A DNA stretch of 64,000 nucleotides. Source: an uncultured Bacteroidales bacterium. GTDB taxonomy: Bacteria > Bacteroidota > Bacteroidia > Bacteroidales > P3. The position numbers and the translations under genes are program-made. A model generated the notes under the pieces. The model saw only the letters and a program-made list of their open reading frames with translations, searched no databases and was not told where the DNA came from. This document shows positions 53,092 through 61,073 of the stretch, one piece after another. The DNA lies in the NCBI GenBank assembly GCA_900319865.1, contig ONQD01000005.1, positions 186,001 to 250,000 of the forward strand, written 5' to 3'. The stretch's first letter is position 1. Every line of letters starts with the position of its first letter.

Positions 53092-53961
53092 ATGGCAAAG
53101 GTTAAGAAATCGATTCCCGATATGATGGGCGACAATCCAATGGATGATTATTCTTTGGATACTTTTATCTCGCTTATCCGTTCTGCTCTCAATGGAGATA
53201 AGGTTGCAAAGAAGTTTGTTTTGAACTTTGTTGATTTCTATGAAAAGAATAGATTCGGGGATGGTTTTGCAGGTATGTATAGGGATGAAGTCGGGTTGGA
53301 CGATGAAGAAATAGCTGACAATGAAAAAGGGTTTGTTCCCGATGGTTTGGAGTCTCCGATACTACTTCCCCGGCCAAACGTTAAAGAGTATCATGTTCGT
53401 ATCAAACTCAACAACACAGAGCTTAAGATTTGGCGAGAGGTGAAGGTGCCTTCGAATATCACTCTCAAGGCCCTTGCCGAATTGCTGGTTGAGGTGATGG
53501 GTTGGATGATGGAACACTTATATCAATTCCGGTTCAGGAATCAGTTCTATTGTTCTAAAGAACAGATAGAGGATTCTATGTTCCCATCGGATGATAAAGA
53601 CTTTTCCAAAGTTGCTTTGTCAGACGTGCTCAACGAGAAGGGTGTGCGTATGAAGTTGGAGTACGATTATGGCGACAGTTGGGAGCACGACGTGTGGGTG
53701 AAAGGAATACGTGAATACAACAAGGGCGAGAAGCCTAGCATCACGTTTGTTACCGGGCATGGTGAATGTCCGCCCGAGGATTGCGGCGGTGTGTGGGGAT
53801 ATGCTGACTTGCTTAAGCTGACCCAAAAGAAGAAACTTACAGCAGAAGAACGCGAACGTCTTGAGTGGTATCAAATGGACAAAGAGAGTGAATTCGATCC
53901 CGATTATTGCGACATCGACTATTTTAAGGAAATTGCTGAGGACTATAACGATGCTTTATAG
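53092..53961 (+). CDS. Plasmid pRiA4b ORF3-like protein
   Basis: A 289-residue protein. The C-terminal two-thirds is a PRiA4_ORF3 domain: VRIKLNNTELKIWREVKVP, RMKLEYDYGDSWEHDVWVK and CPPEDCGGVWGYADLL. The first 100 residues (IPDMMGDNPMDDYSLDTFISLI) are an extra domain found in some chromosomal members. Function is unknown; the family is common on mobile DNA. The stop lies 3 bases from the stop of the convergent helicase gene, leaving no room for a terminator. Confidence 0.85.
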   Translation: MAKVKKSIPDMMGDNPMDDYSLDTFISLIRSALNGDKVAKKFVLNFVDFYEKNRFGDGFAGMYRDEVGLDDEEIADNEKGFVPDGLESPILLPRPNVKEYHVRIKLNNTELKIWREVKVPSNITLKALAELLVEVMGWMMEHLYQFRFRNQFYCSKEQIEDSMFPSDDKDFSKVALSDVLNEKGVRMKLEYDYGDSWEHDVWVKGIREYNKGEKPSITFVTGHGECPPEDCGGVWGYADLLKLTQKKKLTAEERERLEWYQMDKESEFDPDYCDIDYFKEIAEDYNDAL

Positions 53962-53964
53962 TCT

Positions 53965-56493
53965 TCACACCCCTATTGCCTCTATCGGCACACTGCTGTC
54001 CATTAAACCAATGCGGATATCCCCAGCATGGCGGTTCACGCCTGTGTAGGCCAACGAGGCATCCTCATAGCGACGGAATTTCAGGATAGCATCGTTCATC
54101 TGGGCGCGGTTGAATACCCCGATGCGCAACAATAGGTCGAAGTCGTCTATAGTCAGGCCGGTGACCCGCTCAAAGAGCGATGGCTCCAACTTGCGGATGA
54201 CATCCTCAAGGCTCTCTTCGCGGTAGTCTGTGAGGTACATGAAGATGGGGATGCGGGTAGCAAACTTCATCAACTTTTCCTGCACTTCGCGACGCTTGCT
54301 GCGGTACTCCTTTTCTTCGGCGGTGAGTTCCTTTTTCTTCTTAGAGTCGGGGTTTTCCCCAGCCTCTCGCTTCAGTTTCCTTATCTTCTCGGCACGGTTG
54401 ACGATGTTCTCGATGATGTCGCTGCCCAAGGCGCGGAACCCTTCTATTTTCATGATGGTTGCCAAGGCTTCGGGATTGTCGAGCACCCGCTGTAAGGTGG
54501 CGTTGTCCACGTTGACCAGTTGGGCACTGTTCCAGCGTCGTGCCAGCAGGGTGCCGCTGGTGCCGTTGTCCACAAAGTCGAGTATCTCGGTGGCATCCAC
54601 CCGCTTCATCGAACTGCCGTCGAACTGAAGGATGGGCAGGAAGTTGATAAAATCATTGACTTTGTCGGTGATGCGGCGGTTGCTGTCTACTTCCAACTGA
54701 TTGGCGTAGGTCACCACCTCGCGCAGAGCACGGTTGGGGGCAAAGTCGAAAACATAGCAGGTGGGCTTCAAGATGGTCTTCTTTGTGGGGTCGTCCTTGT
54801 CGGTGGCTGTCCAAGGGCTTTGCACACGGAAGGCCGTCTGGAAATAGGTCTCGGGACTGGAGCAGTTGCGCAGCATCAGCAATCCGCCCAAAGGCCGCAG
54901 GGTTACGCCTGTTGTCAGCTTGCCGCAGGTCAATATGATGGTGTGTGTCGTCAATGGGTTGTCACCCATAGCCTTGCGTACCGGTCCTAGTGCATCCACA
55001 CCGATTCCGGCTTTTGTGCCACTACAGTTGATGATGGTGTAGTTCTGATAGAAACCGTTGGCTGGACGGTGCAACAACGCCTCCATAGCGTCGCACGAGG
55101 CCACATTGGGCAGAAACCACATGGTGTGGGCACAGAGGTCGAGCAGGCGGGTGTCCTCAAAGGGCAGTGCAGGCCGCACATTGAGTGGCGAGCTGCCGTC
55201 GCCGAAGATGGATGCTTTGCCACGGATGATGTCGAGCCACTTCTGTACGGCTTTCTCGTGGACAAAGGTGGCAGCCTCTTTGCCCTTGGCAGGCTCCGCA
55301 CGGAAGAACTCGTTGAGGTCGAAGCCGTCCATGTCCCACTGTTCTATCATAGCTCCGAGGTCCTGCGGCATCTGATAGGTCATCATCACCATGGTGGGCA
55401 TTTCCAGATAGGGACCACCGATGGCCTCTTTCCGAGCCTGCTCGTCCTGATAGGTCCAGTTGAATATCTGGTTCTCCATAAACTCGCCTGTAGCAAGGGC
55501 GCGGAACGGTGTACCGCTGAGATAGAGATAATGCCTGCCTGTAATAGGCACATCGCCGTCATCCCATGCGCGGCCGCTCTCCACGTCAATGCCGCCCTCG
55601 CGCATCACCTCGTCCTCTTCCACCTGCCGCCTCTTGGCATCGGCATCGCCAAGGTCGAGCAAACTCTTGGCGTTGTCGTTCCATGCCCCGAAGTGGTACT
55701 CGTCCAATACGATTAAGTCCCAGTTGGTGCTGTGCACCCACTCATTCTTGGGCTTGATGTTGCCGAAGCGGTCACGCCCAAGATAGTCCTGGAAAGAACC
55801 GAACACGACAAGGGGGTTGGGTGAGGATAGCGATGGAAACCGTTCGTCCATTCGGCTGCTGTAATACCGCCATCCTTCAAAGTCGCGGTGTCGCAGCAAG
55901 TCGTCCCTCCACGAGTCCTCCACAGCGGGCTTGAAAGTGAGCACCAGCACCCGTTTTGCCTTCATCCTCTTGGCCAGCTGGTATGTAGAAAAAGTCTTGC
56001 CGAAACGCATCTTGGCGTTCCACAGATAGTGGCTCGGGCGGTCAGGCTCCTCTTCGTCCATCTTGGCGAAGTAGTCGGCAGTGTCTTTCACCGCTTTCTC
56101 CTGCTCTGGTCGCATCGTGTAGTCGAGGTCACGCACTGTTTCCACGTGCGTCTCGCGATGTCGTACAGCCACGTATGCAGCCTTCGCCTCGCGCAGCGAA
56201 CAACGGCACCACTCACCGATTAGTTCCTTACCCATGCGGCGCAACACCTCATGCAGGTCGTGGTCACTAAAGCTCTCGCCGCTGCCATCGGCATAGAAGG
56301 CGTTGTCGTGCCACAACAGGTGATAGGTCTTGTGCGGTTCGGTGATAGGGTGCTGCTCGTCGATGCGCTTCCGCACATCTGCGCGTGTCGTCTGCCCAAT
56401 CTTAATCCAGCCGGGGAACGACGTGTCGTCGTACATGTAAATCTGCGGCACCGTGCGCCGCATCGTGGGTAGTATCTGTTCTATTGTCGCCAT
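53965..56493 (-). CDS. GIY-YIG-like (T5orf172) nuclease / superfamily 2 helicase fusion, restriction subunit
   Basis: An 842-residue protein. Residues 17-50 (IYMYDDTSFPGWIKIGQTTR ... VRKRIDEQ) match the T5orf172/MUG113 branch of GIY-YIG-like domains. A helicase follows with motif I NAKMRFGKTFS near 170, motif II VLDEYHFGAW, motif III LSGTPFRAL and motif VI TAFRVQSPW. A lysine-rich helical segment (SKKKKELTAEEKEYRSKRRE) comes near residue 700. This is the translocating restriction subunit of a system whose methyltransferase genes lie upstream on the same strand, now separated by a 1-kb stretch holding a RAYT element. Confidence 0.85.
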   Translation of the reverse strand: MATIEQILPTMRRTVPQIYMYDDTSFPGWIKIGQTTRADVRKRIDEQHPITEPHKTYHLLWHDNAFYADGSGESFSDHDLHEVLRRMGKELIGEWCRCSLREAKAAYVAVRHRETHVETVRDLDYTMRPEQEKAVKDTADYFAKMDEEEPDRPSHYLWNAKMRFGKTFSTYQLAKRMKAKRVLVLTFKPAVEDSWRDDLLRHRDFEGWRYYSSRMDERFPSLSSPNPLVVFGSFQDYLGRDRFGNIKPKNEWVHSTNWDLIVLDEYHFGAWNDNAKSLLDLGDADAKRRQVEEDEVMREGGIDVESGRAWDDGDVPITGRHYLYLSGTPFRALATGEFMENQIFNWTYQDEQARKEAIGGPYLEMPTMVMMTYQMPQDLGAMIEQWDMDGFDLNEFFRAEPAKGKEAATFVHEKAVQKWLDIIRGKASIFGDGSSPLNVRPALPFEDTRLLDLCAHTMWFLPNVASCDAMEALLHRPANGFYQNYTIINCSGTKAGIGVDALGPVRKAMGDNPLTTHTIILTCGKLTTGVTLRPLGGLLMLRNCSSPETYFQTAFRVQSPWTATDKDDPTKKTILKPTCYVFDFAPNRALREVVTYANQLEVDSNRRITDKVNDFINFLPILQFDGSSMKRVDATEILDFVDNGTSGTLLARRWNSAQLVNVDNATLQRVLDNPEALATIMKIEGFRALGSDIIENIVNRAEKIRKLKREAGENPDSKKKKELTAEEKEYRSKRREVQEKLMKFATRIPIFMYLTDYREESLEDVIRKLEPSLFERVTGLTIDDFDLLLRIGVFNRAQMNDAILKFRRYEDASLAYTGVNRHAGDIRIGLMDSSVPIEAIGV

Positions 56494-56764
56494 AATCTTT
56501 GTTGTTTATAGCGCTCTTTGTGATAAGAAAATGATGGAGCCTCATCCCTGTCGGGGTGTCCTCTCCTTCATTCATTACCTCAAAGAGCGTTCTGTTTATG
56601 TTTTGCCGAACCTTTTCCCTCGGCATAGGTTTGCTCATCAAATTAGCAGGCCATTCCCTCCGGTCAGGCAGCTTTGTGGGTTCTATGATCACCCTTCGAT
56701 CCTTCGGTGATCCTTCGACGAAAATTGGTCGTATCACACCTTCGATGTGTGCCGGAGGCACAGA
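56494..56764. other. Intergenic, imperfect inverted repeats upstream of the helicase
   Basis: CGCTCTTTG/CAAAGAGCG (near 56512 and 56580), GATCACC/GGTGATC (near 56689) and GTGCCGGAGGCAC (56748-56760) are hairpin-forming. The last has an inverted partner GTGCCTCCGGCAC on the other side of the RAYT (57353). A promoter for the helicase gene was not identified. Confidence 0.4.
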
Positions 56765-56804
56765 CTCTCAATAACCCCGCACAAGCACAGCGCAGTGTGG
56801 GGTT
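56765..56804 (+). repeat. Left REP-like end of the RAYT-1 element
   Basis: CTCTCAATAACCCCGCACAAGC ... GCAGTGTGGGG; inverted counterpart at 57389-57434 and a solitary copy at 6774-6819. Confidence 0.8.
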
Positions 56805-56888
56805 GTCGCGAGGGAATCCTCCTGCGTCTCGGAGAGACGCGCTCTCAAACCCATCACAATATTCCCCCCTATATCTCGTTATCCTCAC

Positions 56889-57338
56889 ATGAGCTATATC
56901 CAGTCTTTCTATCATATAGTGTTCCGTACATATCGGAGTGAGCAGACTATCGCCATAGAGCACGACAGAGAGCTCTATGCGGTCATCATGGAGCAGACCA
57001 ACAACCTGCATGGGAAGATTTACCGCATTGGCGGTATGCCCGACCATGTGCATTTTTTCGTTTCCTTGCCTGCCACCATCTCTGTCGCTCAATATGTGCA
57101 GGCGGTGAAGACCTTTACGAGCAAGTGGCTCAAGGCAAATCCCGCTTTCCCTCATTTCAGTGGATGGGCGCACGAGTATGCTGCTTTCTCTTATAGTATA
57201 CACGACAAGGACAGGATAGTGAACTATATCAAGGGACAGAAGGAACACCATAAAAGAGTCAGCTTTGAAGAGGAGTACCGTGCCTTGCTGGAAGAGAGTG
57301 GGCTTGTCATAAGAGAGGAGTACTTCCTCAAAGACTGA
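56889..57338 (+). CDS. RAYT-1: IS200-like REP-associated Y1 transposase
   Basis: A 149-residue Y1 transposase: MSYIQSFYHIVFRTYRSEQT start, the HUH motif MPDHVHFFVSLP at about 50-61, and a C-terminal helix with the candidate nucleophile tyrosine and QKEHHKRVSFEEEY. Length and motifs match IS200/RAYT proteins. It is bracketed by inverted REP-like palindromes of one family, a complete REP-RAYT unit of about 670 bases. It runs against the flanking restriction genes and splits the helicase from the methyltransferase. It appears intact. Confidence 0.9.
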   Translation: MSYIQSFYHIVFRTYRSEQTIAIEHDRELYAVIMEQTNNLHGKIYRIGGMPDHVHFFVSLPATISVAQYVQAVKTFTSKWLKANPAFPHFSGWAHEYAAFSYSIHDKDRIVNYIKGQKEHHKRVSFEEEYRALLEESGLVIREEYFLKD

Positions 57339-57388
57339 TGGAATGAGAGCGCGTGCCTCCGGCACGCATGCGAGGACACGTGTCGCAT

Positions 57389-57434
57389 GCCCCCACACTG
57401 CACCCTTTCGGGTTTGTGCGGGGTTATTGAGAGT
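57389..57434 (-). repeat. Right REP-like end of the RAYT-1 element
   Basis: On the minus strand CTCAATAACCCCGCACAAAC ... GCAGTGTGGGGGC, the inverted counterpart of 56765-56804 with a different loop (CCCGAAAGGG). Confidence 0.8.
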
Positions 57435-57515
57435 GAGCCCCTCCGGGGCTCTGGCTGTCGCATCAACTTGATACATCATTTCCTCTTCTTTAGGTAATCC
57501 ATCGGCAAAGTCGGC

Positions 57516-58994
57516 CTATTCCATTGGTCGAATCATACTCTCAATAAAGGCAATCTCGTCCTTGTCCAAGCTGTATTTCTTATACAGCATCTCGTCTGTC
57601 CATGGGTGGGAGAAGTCTTGAATGGGGACGAATTGGTATACTCCACGAGGTGCGTTTTGTGTATTCTTTTTAAGAAGAACTAGAAACCTGAAAAACTTTG
57701 TCTTTACATACGACACCATATTTTCAGCCTTTTTGATATTGTCAAAAGAATTAAGTACTAGATATGTTTCTGTACAACAACTATTTGGTTCTGCAATAAA
57801 CGGTTTGCCTAGTACAAGATATGGGAAATTCCCCCTTTCTCCATATGCTTTTGCAATGCATACTTTATACTTATCTAAAATTGCGTTGTTTTGTCTTATT
57901 TCACTGCGATTGATGCTTCCATTTTCTGGCCATGCATATACCTTTGTATCACCCTTTTCTTTTGCAACTATATCACCAAATGGTTTTCTTGCACTCACAA
58001 TATTTTCAAGAGACAGGAAACCTTCTAATGTCTTTCTACGAATAGTCACTGCTTCATTAAAACGGACAAATGTCTCACTATTCTTTTCTAACAATGGGCG
58101 AATAAGGGTTGTGGTATTTCCGTGTCGATGCGTTGTGACCTCACAATACCCATCATGTTTTTTATCCCAAAGGAAATAGCAGACACCTCCAGATAGGTCA
58201 ATACCAGGAAAACATTCTGCAGAGTCAAAATAATCTACTAAATACTTAATCTTATTGTCATTCAGCATCTCCGTTCTAAAATCATCCAGACCTTTTCCTC
58301 CAGCATACCAGCGGGCAGGAATAATCATTGATAGGTAGCATGGATTTAATTTCTTTGCTTGTTGAACAAACAACTGATATATTGGCATTGCACTAGAACC
58401 AGTGCCACCACCGTCATTTAATTGGTAAGGTGGGTTGCCAATGATTACATCGAATTGCATATTTTTATGGAATATTTCTTTGATTGATTTATGGATAAAG
58501 GGATAGGCGTAGGTCTCGCGGCTGTCGCTGCGGAGGTACTCGCCCTTGCTGGCTCCGCAGTGTTCGCAGCGGCCTTGCGCGTTCCATGTGTGGTGGCACC
58601 GCTCATATAGCAGGTTGCCCTGTACGTCTTGGAAGGCATTGCTGACGCTGTACTCTCCATTGGCTTGTTTGGAGCAGTAGAGTGTCCTGCGGCTCATCTC
58701 GGCAGTGAGGTCGGTGCAGGCAATGCCAAAGACCTGTTGGGTCATTACATGGTCAATCCGCTCCTGTAGGTCGGGTATCTGCCCGTCAAGCCCTACGAGC
58801 AGCCGTTTGGTTATTTCTCGCAGAAAGACTCCACTCTTGCTGCAAGGGTCTAAGAACCGCGTCTTCGGACTCTGGAACAACTCCTGTGGTAGCAGGTCAA
58901 GCATACGGTTTGCTAACTCCGGCGAGGTGAAAACCTCGTCACTACTGAGGTTTGCCAAGCAGTTCAGTATGTCCGGTGAATATTTTTGTGTCAT
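57516..58994 (-). CDS. Eco57I-like adenine methyltransferase of the second restriction-modification locus
   Basis: A 492-residue protein. FTSPELANRMLDLLP and FLDPCSKSGVFLREI (motif I, with DPCSKSG in place of DPxCGSG) precede a CxxC pair region (RCEHCGASKG) and FDVIIGNPPYQLND (motif IV, near residue 185). The C-terminal 300 residues are the target-recognition part (ARKPFGDIVAKEKGDTKVY, NFPYLVLGKPF). Composition changes abruptly just before NPPY: 58501-58560 has 41 G+C of 60, 58441-58500 only 14. It follows the small methyltransferase-like gene and precedes the RAYT insertion and the helicase. Together these make a restriction-modification system. Confidence 0.9.
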   Translation of the reverse strand: MTQKYSPDILNCLANLSSDEVFTSPELANRMLDLLPQELFQSPKTRFLDPCSKSGVFLREITKRLLVGLDGQIPDLQERIDHVMTQQVFGIACTDLTAEMSRRTLYCSKQANGEYSVSNAFQDVQGNLLYERCHHTWNAQGRCEHCGASKGEYLRSDSRETYAYPFIHKSIKEIFHKNMQFDVIIGNPPYQLNDGGGTGSSAMPIYQLFVQQAKKLNPCYLSMIIPARWYAGGKGLDDFRTEMLNDNKIKYLVDYFDSAECFPGIDLSGGVCYFLWDKKHDGYCEVTTHRHGNTTTLIRPLLEKNSETFVRFNEAVTIRRKTLEGFLSLENIVSARKPFGDIVAKEKGDTKVYAWPENGSINRSEIRQNNAILDKYKVCIAKAYGERGNFPYLVLGKPFIAEPNSCCTETYLVLNSFDNIKKAENMVSYVKTKFFRFLVLLKKNTQNAPRGVYQFVPIQDFSHPWTDEMLYKKYSLDKDEIAFIESMIRPME

Positions 58995-59021
58995 AAGGAT
59001 GTATTATTTTTGTTGAGGGAA

Positions 59022-59123
59022 ACGTCCCGAAAGGGACGTGACCATGCATAACACGGTACAAGCCGAAGGCGCAGTGCCGTGATGATACTGCCATAGTGTA
59101 CAGCGTCCCGATAGGGACGCGAC
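59022..59123 (-). repeat. Composite hairpin-core-hairpin repeat, copy 2
   Basis: ACGTCCCGAAAGGGACGT (59022-59039), the 36-base core (59047-59082, one mismatch to 28838-28873 on the other strand), and GCGTCCCgatAGGGACGC (59103-59120). It lies between the two methyltransferase genes. Confidence 0.8.
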
Positions 59124-59201
59124 AGTCTTGTTTTCGTTGTCGCATCCAAGGCGTATTGTTGCAGCCAGTCACTCATAGACCACACCGCGCGGTATAGTAG
59201 C

Positions 59202-59867
59202 TTATATGGAGTGTGTATCTTGTTCTTCATAACGGTAAAGCTGAGTGTAGTGGATGGGTGGATATGACTTGATGGGCTCGTCGAAACTCTGTGCCTCGCC
59301 CTGCTCATCGAAGAGGGAATACTGGTGCGTCTGGTTGACAAGAAAGTCAAACTGGAAGTCACGTCTTGAGAACTGCATACTGCCCGCAATGGGTGTCCAT
59401 TCGCAGAAGGTAATAGGCTTGCCGTCGGCAGTCCGATAGGTCAACGCATCGCCACAGACGATGTTCTTCCGCAGCATATAGCGTAGGCTTTCCTCATAGC
59501 CCTGAGTGCAGTACTTTTTACCCACCTGTTTTCTCACCTCGGTAAACAGTCGCAGTCGGCAAGCCTCGGCATTGTCCTCCAACAGCTCAATGCCATAGCA
59601 AGAGCCGACGGCAATAAGGCTCTGAAACTCCCATTCCGTAGGGGATTTGATGTCTTTCAACAGGGATAGTTTGCGACGCAGAATCTCAATAAGGAAATTC
59701 CCGTCGCCACAGGCGGGCTCAAGGAAACGGCTGTCAAGCCGGAACGACTCATCCCGCACCAAGTCGAGCATAGCATTCACCTCGCGCGGATTGGTGAACA
59801 CCTCGCCATGCTGAGCCACCCTTTTGCGGCTCTTAATCTGTGATTTTGTGTTTTCGTTGCTAGGCAT
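59202..59867 (-). CDS. Small methyltransferase-like subunit lacking the NPPY motif
   Basis: A 221-residue protein. It has the N6-methylase opening (HGEVFTNPREVNAMLDLV) and SAM motif I (FLEPACGDGNFLIEIL, near 48-63), then CYGIELLEDNAEACRLRL and VCGDALTY. At the place of motif IV it reads FDFLVNQTHQYSLFDEQG with no (D/N)PPY, so it is probably not catalytic alone. It could be a SAM-binding partner of the 492-residue enzyme. The start codon is buried in a strong inverted repeat within a structured leader. First gene of the locus. Confidence 0.75.
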   Translation of the reverse strand: MPSNENTKSQIKSRKRVAQHGEVFTNPREVNAMLDLVRDESFRLDSRFLEPACGDGNFLIEILRRKLSLLKDIKSPTEWEFQSLIAVGSCYGIELLEDNAEACRLRLFTEVRKQVGKKYCTQGYEESLRYMLRKNIVCGDALTYRTADGKPITFCEWTPIAGSMQFSRRDFQFDFLVNQTHQYSLFDEQGEAQSFDEPIKSYPPIHYTQLYRYEEQDTHSI

Positions 59868-60005
59868 AAGAAAATCGTGGAACTTTGCTTATGCTCACTT
59901 AGGTGTTCCACGACCTGCCTAGCAATTAAGTAAAGCCCACGATTTCTCGTGAGCGTTTACCGCTTTACTATTGCTAGGACTCGATTTGTGGAACTTCAAG
60001 TGAGC
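59857..60005 (-). promoter_or_regulatory. Structured mRNA leader with two mutually exclusive hairpins, one covering the start codon
   Basis: Seen on the minus strand, arm 60005-59962 (GCTCACTT, GTTCCAC, CCTAGCAAT, AGTAAAGC) pairs with arm 59936-59893 (GCTTTACT, ATTGCTAGG, GTGGAAC, AAGTGAGC), a stem of over 30 pairs with an inner CACGA/TCGTG hairpin in the loop. The second arm can instead pair with 59883-59857: TCGTGGAAC with GTTCCACGA, and TTGCTAGGCA with TGCCTAGCAA, with GCATAAG/CTTATGC also possible. The last segment contains the ATG at 59867. The arrangement is that of a translational switch. A mobile-element end with the same symmetry is the main alternative. Confidence 0.6.
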
Positions 60006-60092
60006 AAGTGATAGCGAAAACGCTTTATAATATGTTATTTATCTTCTCTTTTCTTCTTTCGATATATTGTCTTTTTAGTTGTTATTTAGTTT

Positions 60093-60101
60093 GCAAAGAT
60101 A
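60093..60101 (-). promoter_or_regulatory. -7 promoter box of the second restriction-modification locus
   Basis: Minus-strand TATCTTTGC; transcription from about 60087 gives a leader of about 220 bases that includes the whole hairpin region. Confidence 0.65.
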
Positions 60102-60156
60102 CGAATCTTTTCTTATTCATCAAAACAATCTTTAGTGGTTAACCCTCCGGGCAATT

Positions 60157-60494
60157 CTACCAACGTTGGCGGGCGGCCTCCAGTCCTTTGTGTATCTGGC
60201 GTTGCAGCAGCTCTTTGGAGGGCAACTCGGTCAGATATTGCGACATCTTGCATGTTACATTTCTTTTCCCTTTTTCTTGTTCTTTTTTGTACTCCTCCCA
60301 GTCCTCTGCAGTAGCACTCTCTAAAAGGTACTGTCGCATCTCTTCTTCTGAGGGTAGCTGTAGTTGGTATTTGCTGACGAAGAGATTCTGAGATAAACCC
60401 TAGGTGGCGTACAGCACGGTGGTTTCGCCATATTCGGTGCATAGCAACAGGCCAATGGGCGGATTGTCGTCGGCCTGCATCACCTCGTGTTTAT
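60157..60494 (-). pseudogene. C-terminal fragment of a DUF1016 (YhcG-type) nuclease gene
   Basis: The frame reads DKHEVMQADDNPPIGLLLC, TTVLYAT, a TAG at 60400-60402, then GLSQNLFVSKYQLQLPSEEE ... LPSKELLQRQIHKGLEAARQ, RW and stop. This is the C-terminal part of DUF1016 proteins without the N-terminal and PDDEXK domains. It begins exactly at an AATCGGTCATT element (60495-60511), which marks the break. One internal stop plus loss of the 5' half make it a pseudogene. Its last 72 bases recur at 62144-62215. Confidence 0.75.
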
Positions 60495-61073
60495 CCCCAA
60501 TCGGTCATTAGATATGATGCAAATGGACTATTACACAAGAATACAATGCTTTATGATGTCATTTTTCTAATAACCGCCATTATGAAAACTACAATATGGT
60601 ATATTGATTACCTGCTTCTTACAACGTGTGTATTGTGCTTTTTCCTCTACTAATGTTCGATTTGGAATTATGAGACCTGAATAAGCGAGAAAGAACATAC
60701 ACGTCGACCAAATGACTGATTTGGGTTCAAACTCCGCTTACGGTTCACTATTCTTCCAGCACATCTTTAATTCTTCTTCAGTATAGAGGTTAATAAAAGC
60801 TTTCTAAGGGGTTATGAAGTGGTGAAGAGGAAAGGGAGCGGGAGGGAGGAGGGATGAAGCAAAATGGGGAAATGGAGGTGGGATAAAAAGTGCTGATATC
60901 TATTGGTGTCTAATGACCGATTTGGGATAATAGTAATAGAATGTGTTGACTGCCATTAGTATTTAACGCCGTGAAAGCACTTTCCCTTGACATTTCCAGA
61001 TGGGATATGTATTTAGCATATACCGAGGCAAAAGGTAATCAAAAAATGAACTAAAGGGGAGCAATAGGAGTAT
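60495..61073. repeat. Intergenic block with three AATCGGTCAT elements
   Basis: Copies lie at 60495-60511 (CCCCAATCGGTCATTAG, plus strand), 60710-60727 (minus strand, one change in the core) and 60910-60926 (minus strand). No gene is seen. It lies between the DUF1016 fragment and the intact DUF1016 gene. Confidence 0.7.

Noticed and set aside
56402-56761. 119-codon minus-strand frame upstream of the GIY-YIG helicase
   Set aside because: It overlaps the helicase start and runs through hairpin repeats; no recognisable domain.
59857-60005. Retron-type non-coding RNA
   Set aside because: The long hairpin recalls msr-msd structure, but no reverse transcriptase gene is present in the window.
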